Assembly (NCBI GenBank): GCA_919901855.1
Contig: CAKKQC010000088.1
Coordinates: 1 to 17,326, forward strand
Source of the DNA: a bacterium
GTDB taxonomy: Bacteria > Oederibacteriota > CAKKQC01
Direction of reading: 5' to 3'
DNA: 17,326 bases
Shown one piece after another: positions 7,344-14,289 of this stretch; positions within the stretch are counted from its first letter, which is position 1, and each line of letters starts with the position of its first letter. The translations under genes and the position numbers were made by a program. Under the pieces are notes generated by a model that was given only the letters and a program-made list of their open reading frames with translations, was not told where the DNA came from and made no database searches.

Positions 7344-8081
7344 TCAGAGGAAGGACATCCGGGGGGGCAGGAGGCGCCAGTGGCCCTCGGGTAGGCTGCC
7401 GAGGACGACGCGGCCGATGCGGACCCGCTTGAGTCCCGCGACCCGGATGCCCACCTGTTCGCACATGCGCCGGATCTGGCGGTTGCGGCCCTCGGTCAGG
7501 ATGAACCGGAGCTGGTCGGCGTTCAGGATCTCGACGCCCGCGGGCCGGAGCGGCTTGCCGTCGAGGTAGAGACCGGAGCGAAGCCGGGCCAGCTCGGCCT
7601 CGGTGGGCATCCGGTCCACGCGGACCAGGTATTCCTTCTCGAGGTTCGATGCCTCGCCGATCAGCCGCTTGGCCACCCGCCCGTCCTGGGTGAGGACCAG
7701 GAGGCCGCGCGAGTCCTCGTCGAGCCGCCCCGCGGCCACGAGTCCGTTGAGCCACTTGGGTTCGAAGGCCGGGCCCCGGTCGGCGGGGTCCCGGTTTTCG
7801 GGCGTCACCAGGATGATCGCCGGGCGCTTGTCGCTCTCGGGCTGGCCGGAGACGAAGCCCACGGGCTTGTTGAGGAGGATGGTCACGGTCGCGTCCTGGA
7901 CCCGCTGGGCCTCGGGGCCCAGCCGGACGTCCTGGCTGGGCAGGGCCCGGGTCCCGAGCTTGGTGACCACCTTGCCGTCCACGAGCACCCAGCCGCGCCG
8001 GATGTACTCGTCGGCCTCCCGGCGGGAGCACAGGCCCTTGCGCGCTAGGATCTTCTGGAGCACCTCGCCGTTCGGCGGCAC
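7344..8081 (-). CDS. RsuA/RluB/RluF-family 23S or 16S rRNA pseudouridine synthase
   Basis: The protein has 245 residues from the GTG at 8081. An S4 RNA-binding domain opens it (VLQKILARKGLCSRREADEYI, about 7-27), followed by GRLDEDSRGLLVLT (118-131), in which Asp121 is the catalytic nucleophile of this family. The end carries TEGRNRQIRRMCEQVG and LKRVRIGRVVLG, closest in style to RluB/RluF. It isomerises a uridine in rRNA. No ATG lies near the S4 domain. GTG codons at 8081 and 8063 and a CTG overlapping the tldE stop are the options, and 8081 leaves a 20-base gap to tldE. It follows tldE in the same orientation and converges on the URO-D-like gene with 10 bases between stops. Confidence 0.85.
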   Translation of the reverse strand: MPPNGEVLQKILARKGLCSRREADEYIRRGWVLVDGKVVTKLGTRALPSQDVRLGPEAQRVQDATVTILLNKPVGFVSGQPESDKRPAIILVTPENRDPADRGPAFEPKWLNGLVAAGRLDEDSRGLLVLTQDGRVAKRLIGEASNLEKEYLVRVDRMPTEAELARLRSGLYLDGKPLRPAGVEILNADQLRFILTEGRNRQIRRMCEQVGIRVAGLKRVRIGRVVLGSLPEGHWRLLPPRMSFL

Positions 8082-8101
8082 GGGCCCGGAATCCCCGGCG
8101 C

Positions 8102-9409
8102 TCAGCCGAACCTCGTCGTGCTGGTGAAGGTGAAGTCCCGGACCTTCAGCGGTGGAACCACCATTCCGCCCCACTCGCCGGAGACGACAGGCACCCCGAG
8201 CGCCTCGACCCGGCTGAACACGCCCACGAGGTTCTCGTTGAACCGCATCTGTTTGACCGGTTTCACGATCCGCCCGTTTTCGACGAGGAAGAGGCCGTCC
8301 CGCGTCATGCCCGTGACCGTGGGGGCCATCGGGTCGACATCTCGGATGTACCAGAACCGGGTGATGAGGAGGCCCCGCTTCGTCGAGGCGATCATGTCGT
8401 CGACGCTCGTGCCCTGCCCGTCCAGGATCGTGTTCGTCGGCCAGCCCGTCGGCGCCTTCCGCTTCTTCTTCGCCCAATACCGCGAATAGATCAGGTTCTC
8501 GACCACTCCGTTCCTGATCCAGAACCGGGGTTTCGCGGCGAGACCATCGCCGTGGAACGGCCAGCCCGGGCACCGGGGGTCGCCGGGGTCGGTCCGGAGG
8601 TTGATGTTGTCTCCGAAGACCTTCCGGCCCAGCTTGCCGCGGAGGAACGTGCGGCGCTCGTCGGTCGCCTTCGCGTCGAATCCACCCCAGAGGACGAACC
8701 CGAGAATGTCCGCGACCGCGGCCGGGCGCATTATCACGTCGTACTTTCCCGCAGGCAGGTCCACGGCGTGCTGGGCGCGGACCGCGATCCCGGCCGCCTC
8801 CGCGACGACCGCGGCGACGTCCACTTCCCCGGCGTCGGTCGAGATCGCCTGCGCCCAGCCCGAACCGGCAGGGCCCAGGACGGTCATGTGGGCTTCCGCG
8901 TATGTCAGGCGATGCCAGGCCCGCAGGCCCTTCGAGTTGCCGAACGCCGACCAGGTGCCGCTCGTGCTCCAGGCGCCCGAGAGACGCAGGCGCCTGCGCC
9001 GGACGCCGGCGGCGGCCGACGCGAGGACCCGGGCCCGGTCCATCGGCGTCTGGGCCAGCGTGGCCGGGACGAAGGCGGACACCACCGGATACCGCTTCGC
9101 CTCGGCGCCCGGGAGCGGCGGCATGTACTCGGGGTCGGGGGGCGTGACCTTCGCGATCTGCTGCGCGCGCGCCACGACGGCCCGGAGCGAGGCGTCCCCG
9201 AGATCGTTCGTCGAGGCGCCTCCGCTCCGTTTCCCGTAAGCGACTTCCACCCAGAGCCCCTGGCTCTCCGTCCGGACGTTCTGGGTGATGGCGTTGTCCG
9301 CGATCCGGGTCGAGGCATTCGTGTCCGCCCTTACCCCGGCGGAGACCGCGTCGGCCTTGGCGATCTTCAACACTTTTCGGATGATCCCGAACGCCTGGGT
9401 GCGGGTCAT
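8102..9409 (-). CDS. tldE: TldE/PmbA-like subunit of the TldD/TldE peptidase
   Basis: The protein has 435 residues. It has the PmbA/TldE fold markers RLTYAEAHMTV in the middle, then PAAVADILGFVLWGGFDAK (from about 240), in which the HEXXXH motif of TldD is missing, and the C-terminal GQGTSVDDMIASTKRGLLITRFWYIR and GLFLVENGRIVKPVKQMRF blocks. In the known heterodimer TldE is the catalytically silent partner that shapes the chamber; the pair trims or matures peptides, including modified-peptide precursors such as microcin B17 in E. coli. The start ATG overlaps the tldD stop by ATGA. No precursor peptide or modification enzyme is visible nearby, so the local substrate is unknown. Confidence 0.88.
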   Translation of the reverse strand: MTRTQAFGIIRKVLKIAKADAVSAGVRADTNASTRIADNAITQNVRTESQGLWVEVAYGKRSGGASTNDLGDASLRAVVARAQQIAKVTPPDPEYMPPLPGAEAKRYPVVSAFVPATLAQTPMDRARVLASAAAGVRRRRLRLSGAWSTSGTWSAFGNSKGLRAWHRLTYAEAHMTVLGPAGSGWAQAISTDAGEVDVAAVVAEAAGIAVRAQHAVDLPAGKYDVIMRPAAVADILGFVLWGGFDAKATDERRTFLRGKLGRKVFGDNINLRTDPGDPRCPGWPFHGDGLAAKPRFWIRNGVVENLIYSRYWAKKKRKAPTGWPTNTILDGQGTSVDDMIASTKRGLLITRFWYIRDVDPMAPTVTGMTRDGLFLVENGRIVKPVKQMRFNENLVGVFSRVEALGVPVVSGEWGGMVVPPLKVRDFTFTSTTRFG

Positions 9410-10851
9410 CGCGTCCCCGCGCCCACCCGGATCTTCCGGAACCGCGCGGGGGCGGACCCGTGCGTCATCCGGGCGACCTGCATCGGATCGCCCTTGCCGC
9501 AGTTGTTGACACCGTAAGGCTGCCAGAACCTGGCATCGCACACGGCGTCCATGGCGCCCCAGAACTCGGTCGTGATCGCCTGGTAGGTCACGTCCTTGTA
9601 CATGGCGCCCTTCTTCCCGTTCCTGATCTCCCAGAAGCAGTCGCCGCCGAACTGGAAGTTCTGGCGCTTCTGGTCGATCGAGAACGATCCCATGCCCTCG
9701 ATGTAGATGCCGTCCCTGGTGTCCGCGATGAGCTCGTCGAGGCTCAGTGGCGCGCGCCCCGGCTCGAGCCCGATGTTGGACTGCCGGATGATCGGGATCG
9801 ACGACCAGGAGTCGGCGCGGCAGCTGCCCCGGGAGCGGGCTGCGCCGATCCGGTGGCAGACCTCGCGGCCCGTCTGGTAATCGATGAGAATACCGTTTTG
9901 GATCACGGGCCAGCGCTGGCCTTCCACGCCGTCGTCGTCCCACCCCCTGGTCGCGAGGCCGTGCGGCATCGTGTTGTCGCAGACGATGTTCATCAGGGGG
10001 GAGCCATACCGGAGCTTGCCCAACTTGTCGATCGTGGCGAAGCTCGACCCCGCCAGGCTCTCCTCCATGCCGAGGACGCGGTCGAGCTCGGTCGCGTGGC
10101 CGATGGACTCGTGCATCGTGAGGGCGAGGTGCGAGGGATGTAGAACGAGATCCCGGCGCCCGACCGGGCAGGCCTTGCCCTTGAGCTTGGCGACCGCCTG
10201 CTCGCCGACCCGGCGCGCCTCGCCGAGGAGGGGCGTCGCGGCGACGTGCTCCCACCCGGCGTTGGCCGGATGCGCCTCGAAGGTCCTCGTCTTCGCGGTC
10301 GTGCCGTCCACGGCCGTGGCCGTGTAGGTCGCGTGGCTCGTGATCGTCTCGCTCTCGACGATAGTTCCCTCGGAGGTGGCCAGCCACCGGTGCTCGCCCT
10401 GGAACTGCATGTAGCCGTGGCACTTCCTCACCCCGCGCACCTTGAGCACCTCGCGGCTCACGGCAAGGAGGAGATCCGCCTTCTCCGCGACCGGTACCGG
10501 GAAGGGGTCCCGGCCCACGGGCGTCCGGAAGACGGCGACGTGAACGGGTTCCTTCGCCCAGCGCACGCCGCCGGGCGCCTTCGCCAGCCCGCTCGCCCGC
10601 GCAATCTCGACCGCTTGGGCGGCGGTCCGCTCGATGGCGGCCTTCGTGAGACTGGCGCTCGCGGCGAATCCCCACGCCCCGCCCGCAATGACGCGGACGC
10701 CTAGCCCCAGTGAGTCCGAGTCCTGGACGGACGGGATGCGGCGATCCTCGACCATCACGTATTGGTGGCGGAGGGCCACGATGCGGGCGTCGGCGTAGGT
10801 AGCGCCGCGCCGCCTGGCGACCCCGATCGCCCTGAGGCAGAGTTCGTTCAT
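9406..10851 (-). CDS. tldD: TldD-like metallopeptidase, catalytic subunit
   Basis: The protein has 481 residues, the same length as E. coli TldD. The zinc motif HESIGH (HEXXXH) is at 247-252, followed by ATELDRVLG as in the family. Cys451 in NNCGKGDP near the C-terminus is the conserved extra zinc ligand of TldD. Family signatures GVRVIAGGAWGFAA (51-64) and GMGSFSIDQKRQNFQFGG (386-403) are present. It works in the cytoplasm with TldE, which follows by ATGA overlap. The ATG at 10851 is preceded by GTGGGG and, 13 bases further up, by TATAAT. Functional identity is well supported. No reason is seen to doubt that it is active. Confidence 0.92.
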   Translation of the reverse strand: MNELCLRAIGVARRRGATYADARIVALRHQYVMVEDRRIPSVQDSDSLGLGVRVIAGGAWGFAASASLTKAAIERTAAQAVEIARASGLAKAPGGVRWAKEPVHVAVFRTPVGRDPFPVPVAEKADLLLAVSREVLKVRGVRKCHGYMQFQGEHRWLATSEGTIVESETITSHATYTATAVDGTTAKTRTFEAHPANAGWEHVAATPLLGEARRVGEQAVAKLKGKACPVGRRDLVLHPSHLALTMHESIGHATELDRVLGMEESLAGSSFATIDKLGKLRYGSPLMNIVCDNTMPHGLATRGWDDDGVEGQRWPVIQNGILIDYQTGREVCHRIGAARSRGSCRADSWSSIPIIRQSNIGLEPGRAPLSLDELIADTRDGIYIEGMGSFSIDQKRQNFQFGGDCFWEIRNGKKGAMYKDVTYQAITTEFWGAMDAVCDARFWQPYGVNNCGKGDPMQVARMTHGSAPARFRKIRVGAGTR

Positions 10852-10864
10852 CCCCACGCCACGG

Positions 10865-10870
10865 ATTATA
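10865..10870 (-). promoter_or_regulatory. Candidate -10 box for tldD-tldE-pseudouridine synthase
   Basis: A perfect TATAAT on the minus strand ends 13 bases before the tldD ATG, which would leave a leader of only about 7 bases. A weak GGGACA (10886-10891) sits 15 bases upstream, a short spacing for a -35 box. The match is good for a GC-rich region but untested. Confidence 0.45.
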
Positions 10871-11228
10871 CGCCAGCCATCCGCGCTGTCCCGATTGGAA
10901 GGAGGATTTCGGCAAGACGGATCCCGTGATCGCATGGGGAGCGGCCGGCCTGACCGGGATCGGGTGGGCGCCGTCATCCGGCCGGCGCCGGCTTCCACCG
11001 TCCCCGTCTGTTCCCCGATAATCCAGGAATCTGGAGCGATTCCGCGGTCCTCGTTTCATGGTCTCCCATCTTGCGAAGGGGTAGGGCTCGATGGAATCGT
11101 GGGCACATTTGCGGGCGCATCTTCTCCTGCTCCGTTGCCAACCGGCGGCGCTCATTGACCTCCCGGGACCCGGCGGCCATCCGGCGGGGCTGAACGTCGT
11201 CCCATGCCGCCAGTCGCGTCGCCACAAG
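10871..11228. other. Non-coding stretch upstream of a truncated gene
   Basis: About 360 bases without a convincing gene. Small open frames on both strands show no family pattern. It holds the possible tldD upstream region at its left end and one copy of GCTGAACGTCG (11189-11199). The recognisable protein homology starts just to its right, at about 11229. The missing front part of that gene was probably lost here. Confidence 0.5.
11189..11199 (+). repeat. Dispersed 11-mer GCTGAACGTCG, copy 1
   Basis: This 11-base word recurs exactly at 12544-12554 and 13926-13936. Unlike those copies it has no matching arm beside it. It lies about 30 bases before the point where homology in the truncated winged-helix gene begins. 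Confidence 0.5.
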
Positions 11229-11552
11229 GAGCCGGAGTTCGAAACAGACGAGTTTTTCATGGTCGTCCTCCGGCGTTCGGCCGAGTTCTCGCTGAAGGGG
11301 GCAGGTAGGGAGAAGAGTTGGGAGGAACTGGAGAGGGGGTTGGGAGATAAGTTGGGAGAAAACCGGCGGAAGATGCTCCAGATGATCCATGGCAATCCCC
11401 GCATTTCCACGCGCGAAATAGCTCGTGCGATCGGCATCAGCGATACCGCGATAGAGAATCACCTTGCGGCGCTGAAGAAGACCGGGCTTCTCCGCCGCAT
11501 CGGCCCCGACAAGGGCGGGCACTGGGAGATTCAGGGGAAGAAGCCGCGGTAG
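11229..11552 (+). pseudogene. 5'-truncated AlbA_2/RecG-like regulator: only the C-terminal winged helix remains
   Basis: An open frame runs from an ATG at 11091, but only the part from about 11229 resembles a family. EPEFETDEFFMVVL matches the junction that precedes the C-terminal winged helix in AlbA_2-type (Schlafen-like) ATP-binding regulators. KLGENRRKMLQMI-GNPRISTREIARAIGISDTAIENHLAALKKTGLLRRIGPDKGGHWEI is that winged helix. Those proteins are normally 400-500 residues and carry an N-terminal nucleic-acid or ATP-binding domain, absent here in every frame upstream. The first 46 residues look like random GC-rich translation. The remnant could still make a small DNA-binding protein if a start at 11091 or an internal codon is used. 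It ends 26 bases before the next gene. Confidence 0.65.
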
Positions 11553-11578
11553 ATGGGTTCTCAGGGGATCCCTGAGGG

Positions 11579-12442
11579 GTGGCCGGGATTGTGAACGCTG
11601 ACGTTCCCCAGGACGACCGGGCGCTCGAGGTTGGCTCCTGGCACATCGCCCGGCTCATGCGGCGGAAGAAGTTCGACACTCCCGAGCAGGCGCAGGCCCA
11701 CTTCAACGCCCTCCTTCGCGAGCACGGCGGAAGGATCCCGGAGAAGCCCGCCACCCGGCCCGAGGACCAGGCTCAGCTGACCATGTACCGTGCCTTCGCC
11801 GAGTCCGCCCCGCGGAAGCGGGTGGCGCTGGCGCGCGAGGCCCTCCGCCTTTCCACGCTCTGCGCCGATGCCTATGTCCTCCTGGCGGAGGATGAGGCTG
11901 GGACCCCCGCCGAGCGCGTGGCCCTCCTGCGCGAGGGCGTCCTGGCGGGCGAGCGCCTGCTGGGGGAGCGGTTCCTCAAGAAGAACCTTGGCGGCCTCTG
12001 GGGCCATGTGCAGGCCCGCCCTTTCCTGCGCGCCCAGCTCGGACTGGCCGAAGCCCTCTGGGAGAACGGGATGCCGGTCGAGGCCCTGGCCGAGTACCGC
12101 GTGCTTCTTGAGCTGGACCGCGGCGACCATCAGGGCGCGCGGTACACCGTCGCGCCCCTGCTCGTGGGCGCAGGCATGCTCAAGGAGGCGCTCTCGCTGG
12201 TTGTCGAGTGCCGTGGCCAGGCAGCGGTTGACCGGGTGTGGAACGGCCTGTCGGCGGGCGGACGGAAGAGCGTGTGCGGCTGGCTCAAGGACAGGTACGG
12301 GGTCTCCTGGCAGGTGGTGCCGGAGGGCATGAGCCGGATGTTCCGGGGGGGCTCTGTGGCGTCCGAGCGCGCCATGACCGCGCTCCTGAAGATGCGGAAG
12401 CTCGACATCCAAGAACTGAAGGCGGCCTACCGAGGAGAATAG
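11579..12442 (+). CDS. Chimeric protein: TPR (ST7-like) N-terminus joined to the back half of a PhnB-like VOC domain
   Basis: The protein has 287 residues from a GTG at 11579 (another GTG lies at 11591). Residues 1-203 or so match a bacterial TPR family with DVPQDDRALEVG, LCADAYVLLAEDEAG, LREGVLAGERLLG, GLWGHVQARPFLRAQLGLAEALWENG and LDRGDHQGARY. From about 205 the pattern switches to the second half of a PhnB/3-demethylubiquinone-methyltransferase-like VOC domain: LSLVVEC-GQAAVD-VW-GLSAGG, CGWLKDRYGVSWQVVP (233-248) and MTALLKMRKLDIQELKAAY. The TPR family's own C-terminus and the front half of the VOC domain are both missing, yet the frame is intact. This looks like an in-frame fusion by recombination; an assembly join is the alternative. 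Function is unknown, and the half VOC domain is unlikely to catalyse unless it dimerises. Confidence 0.7.
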   Translation: MAGIVNADVPQDDRALEVGSWHIARLMRRKKFDTPEQAQAHFNALLREHGGRIPEKPATRPEDQAQLTMYRAFAESAPRKRVALAREALRLSTLCADAYVLLAEDEAGTPAERVALLREGVLAGERLLGERFLKKNLGGLWGHVQARPFLRAQLGLAEALWENGMPVEALAEYRVLLELDRGDHQGARYTVAPLLVGAGMLKEALSLVVECRGQAAVDRVWNGLSAGGRKSVCGWLKDRYGVSWQVVPEGMSRMFRGGSVASERAMTALLKMRKLDIQELKAAYRGE

Positions 12443-12543
12443 ACTGGATCGTTCGACAAAGGGCGGGGGCCTCGCATCAAACTCTCGGGAGAGTGAGATT
12501 GTGCAGTTGTTGTCTATGCCCCTGTTTCCGATCACCTCTACAC

Positions 12544-12567
12544 GCTGAACGTCGCTCGGCGTTCAGC
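12544..12567. repeat. Interrupted palindrome carrying the 11-mer GCTGAACGTCG, copy 2
   Basis: GCTGAACGTCG (12544-12554), a CT centre, and CGGCGTTCAGC (12557-12567) form an inverted repeat with 10 of 11 pairs matched and one T:G. The left arm is identical to the words at 11189 and 13926. Confidence 0.6.
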
Positions 12568-12679
12568 TCGCGGTGGCGGTGAAGATCATCGTCTGGGGAT
12601 GTTCAGCTTGTGAACCACGGGTGAGCTGAATTGCAGTGAATTCCTGAACGACACACTTCAAACCGAGGGGCACCAAACG

Positions 12680-12723
12680 GCCCATGCAGGACCGAGAGAT
12701 TGTTCTCGCAATCCTGCATGGGC
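12680..12723. repeat. Long 44-nt hairpin upstream of the toxin-antitoxin operon
   Basis: GCCCATGCAGGA (12680-12691) pairs perfectly with TCCTGCATGGGC (12712-12723). Inside, CGAGA (12693-12697) pairs with TCTCG (12704-12708), with an internal bulge of 1 against 3 bases and a 6-base loop. No U-tract follows. It may be a structured RNA element, a transposon-end hairpin or a REP-like repeat; none can be chosen from sequence alone. Its arms differ from the GCTGAACG palindromes. Confidence 0.7.
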
Positions 12724-12866
12724 TTCGTCATTCTTGTGCGGCTCGCCGCCGGGTTCGGAAGGGGGGTGGGTCGATCGAGGGTAGGCGCGGGGTACCCGTC
12801 GGCGGAAAGTTTGGCACAAATCCGGGTACAAATCGGGTTGGCGCGGTCGCTGGTGCTTGCGGGGGA

Positions 12867-12884
12867 GTTATCATCTGTGATAAC
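12867..12884. promoter_or_regulatory. Operator-like inverted repeat before higB
   Basis: GTTATCA-tctg-TGATAAC is a perfect 7-base inverted repeat ending 15 bases before the GTG at 12900. The contained TATCAT (12869-12874) matches five of six bases of a -10 box. HigA-type antitoxins with their toxin normally bind such repeats, so autoregulation is inferred. Confidence 0.6.
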
Positions 12885-12899
12885 CTCTATCCGGGGAAT

Positions 12900-13328
12900 G
12901 TGGTGCTGATCTATCCGGGCAAAGGTGACGTGCTCTACTACGGCGGCAAGACGCTCACCGTGGAGTGGTTCTACACGGAGGCGGGCCGGCTACCCGGCTT
13001 GGAGCACTACCGGGCGATGGGCGAGCTGGAACAGGAAAGGCTGGACTACATGGTGCGGTATCTGGCGGACGCGCCTCCGGGCACGAGACTGCCGATGATG
13101 ATGTACCGGCTGGAGGATGCGAAGCACAAGATCTATGCCTTCAAGCCGAGGGCGGAGCGCTTCTTCAACTTCATCACGGCCGGACGCATGGTCATCCTGA
13201 CGAATGCGTACCGCAAGCATTCGCAGCAGATGGGCAGGAAGGACCTGGTCATCATGCGAACGGCGATCGAGTACCGGACGAGCTACCTGAGGAGAGTCCA
13301 GGAGGGAACGTACTATGAACAAGACTAG
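12900..13328 (+). CDS. higB: HigB/RelE-like (Gp49 family) toxin of a type II toxin-antitoxin pair
   Basis: About 142 residues from a GTG at 12900. The core is LTVEWFYTEAGRLPG..., then RLPMMMYRLEDAKHKIYAFKPRAERFFNFITAGRMVILTNAYRKHSQQMGRKDLVIMRTAIEYRTSYL, the HigB/Gp49 pattern (basic beta-strand, an FF-x-G-IVLL-like strand, then a K-x-x-Q helix and a basic last helix). HigB-type toxins cleave ribosome-bound mRNA. No ATG lies near the domain. GTG codons at 12900 and 12903 follow a GGGGA and the operator-like repeat; an ATG at 12684 would add 72 residues of noise. Its last 14 bases overlap the antitoxin gene. The toxin-first order is characteristic of hig loci. Start placement is less sure than identity. 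Confidence 0.75.
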   Translation: MVLIYPGKGDVLYYGGKTLTVEWFYTEAGRLPGLEHYRAMGELEQERLDYMVRYLADAPPGTRLPMMMYRLEDAKHKIYAFKPRAERFFNFITAGRMVILTNAYRKHSQQMGRKDLVIMRTAIEYRTSYLRRVQEGTYYEQD

Positions 13329-13653
13329 GGTGACCAGCCTCATTGAACGGAAGATGGCCGATCCGGCGTATCGGGCCCGCTTCGAACGCGAGTACCCGGC
13401 CTTCGTTCTCGAGGTGCAGATGCTCAAGGCGCTCGAGCGGAAGCGCTGGACATACAATGACCTGGCGAAGGCCATGCACACGAGCAAGGGCAACATCTCG
13501 AGGGACCTCAGCGCCGGCGGGATTCGAGGGGCCAGCTTGCCGCGTCTGCGCCGCATGGCCGAGGCGCTCGGCATGGAGTTCGTGCCGCTCCTGATCGACC
13601 GCCGACGGGAACGGTCCGTCCTGCCCAGGATCCGGGCCCTGGCTGCCCTGTAG
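13315..13653 (+). CDS. higA: HigA-like XRE-family antitoxin
   Basis: The protein has 112 residues. A helical start (SLIERKMADPAYRARFEREY) leads to an XRE helix-turn-helix at about 45-85: WTYNDLAKAMHTSKGNISRDLS, then LPRLRRMAEALGMEF. It should neutralise the HigB-like toxin and, with it, repress the operon through the repeat at 12867-12884. The ATG lies inside the toxin's last codons, and AGGAGGG at 13301-13307 gives a good ribosome site. The DUF433 gene starts 3 bases after its stop, so all three are probably one transcript. Confidence 0.82.
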   Translation: MNKTRVTSLIERKMADPAYRARFEREYPAFVLEVQMLKALERKRWTYNDLAKAMHTSKGNISRDLSAGGIRGASLPRLRRMAEALGMEFVPLLIDRRRERSVLPRIRALAAL

Positions 13654-13656
13654 CGG

Positions 13657-13866
13657 ATGAACGAGATCGCGCCCGGCATCACCGCCGATCCGGCCGTCAA
13701 GCTCGGCAGGCCGGTCATCCGGGGGACCCGCGTTCCCGTGAGCCTGGTTCTTGGCCATCTGGCCTCCGGGATGACGATCGAGCATGTGTGTGCCTCCTAC
13801 GAGCTGACGAGGGAGGACGTCCTAGCCGCTCTCGCCTACGCAGCGAAGTCCGTGGGGGACTGGTAG
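13657..13866 (+). CDS. DUF433 antitoxin-like protein without its usual partner
   Basis: The protein has 69 residues. PAVKLGRPVIRGTRVPVSLVLGHLASGMTIEHVCASYELTREDVLAALAYAA is the DUF433 pattern (G-P-x-I-G-T-R-x-x-V, then a VxxxL-x-G-x-x-x-x-x-I helix). DUF433 genes are usually followed by a DUF5615/PIN-like toxin; here a palindrome and unrelated remnants follow instead. The ATG is 3 bases after the higA stop. It may be an orphan antitoxin or a piece left after the toxin was lost. A swap into the higBA operon as a third component is possible but not shown. Confidence 0.8.
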   Translation: MNEIAPGITADPAVKLGRPVIRGTRVPVSLVLGHLASGMTIEHVCASYELTREDVLAALAYAAKSVGDW

Positions 13867-13894
13867 GCTCGAGTCGGCGGCTGGCGGTATTCGG

Positions 13895-14275
13895 TTACAA
13901 CGTCCCCCGACGTTCAGCTTGGGAAGCTGAACGTCGGGGGTTCGATTGGGGCGGGCTCGTCCGGGCCACGATTCGGGCGGAGGCCCCGGTGTCGGAGAAC
14001 CGGACCCGGGTGATCTTCCCTGCCACAGTCCAGCCGGGGTTGCCGGCGGATAGGGCCTCCGCGGATATCCGCGGGAGGACGGCGCCGTCACTGGTGATGG
14101 AAGCCGCCCGGGCGTGGATCTCGAGGACGAGGTCGCGGGGGGCGGGCGAGTAGCCTCCCGCGTGCATGTTGCGGGCCGCGATCGTGACGGTCACGGCTGA
14201 GGCGTCGGATGAGCTGTCGATCCGGGTCGTCACGAAGTCGCCGTGCTCGAAGGTCGGGATCCGGCGGGAAAGCCT
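13895..14275 (-). pseudogene. Possible C-terminal beta-domain remnant of a glycosidase
   Basis: The minus-strand frame shows IPTFEHGDFVTTRID, VTVTIAARNMH, then YSPAPRDLVLEIHA, DGAVLPRI, and a GWTVAGKITRVRFSDTG strand. This resembles the C-terminal beta-sandwich found at the end of GH31-type and related glycosidases, but the match is by eye and weak. There is no start or catalytic domain; the frame begins next to the terminator of the EHPG gene and runs through the palindrome at 13904-13940. A chance reading of GC-rich DNA is the alternative. Confidence 0.3.
13904..13940. repeat. Perfect 17-bp palindrome with the 11-mer GCTGAACGTCG, copy 3
   Basis: CCCCCGACGTTCAGCTT (13904-13920), loop GGG, and AAGCTGAACGTCGGGGG (13924-13940) pair at all 17 positions. 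The right arm contains GCTGAACGTCG (13926-13936). No U-tract follows on either side, so a classic rho-independent terminator is not supported, though the stem is strong enough to slow transcription after the DUF433 gene. GTTCAGCTTG (13912-13921) also recurs at 12601-12610. Confidence 0.75.
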
Positions 14276-14289
14276 TCCGGCGCCCTGGA

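Larger units (their letters stand above)
12443..12866. other. Intergenic region rich in palindromes
   Basis: About 420 bases with no gene I can support. A small ACTCTC/GAGAGT hairpin (12481-12494) follows the chimeric gene and may act as a weak terminator. Further on are a GCTGAACG palindrome (12544-12567), GTTCAGCTTG at 12601-12610, TTCAGCT...AGCTGAA spaced over 12602-12630, and a large hairpin at 12680-12723. The open frame upstream of the toxin (from 12684) is GC-rich noise running through the hairpin. Confidence 0.55.

Noticed and set aside
7330-7347. Bidirectional terminator between the URO-D-like and pseudouridine synthase genes
   Set aside because: CTGATC/GATCAG is only a 6-base stem with no T run, and it overlaps both stops; too weak to call.
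8552-9517. Plus-strand open frame of about 320 codons opposite tldE
   Set aside because: Shadow of tldE: composition-driven, no domain pattern, and tldE is clearly real.
7344-10851. Modified-peptide (RiPP) gene cluster around tldD/tldE
   Set aside because: No precursor peptide, cyclodehydratase, radical SAM enzyme or exporter is visible nearby.
10974-11522. Minus-strand open frame of about 180 codons
   Set aside because: It lies opposite the winged-helix remnant, which has a clear family match; this strand shows none.
12684-12899. N-terminal extension of the HigB-like toxin from an ATG at 12684
   Set aside because: It would begin in the 44-nt hairpin and run through the operator-like repeat; the added residues look random and toxins of this family are short.
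13904-13940. Rho-independent terminator for the DUF433 gene
   Set aside because: The stem is strong but no run of T follows it on either strand.
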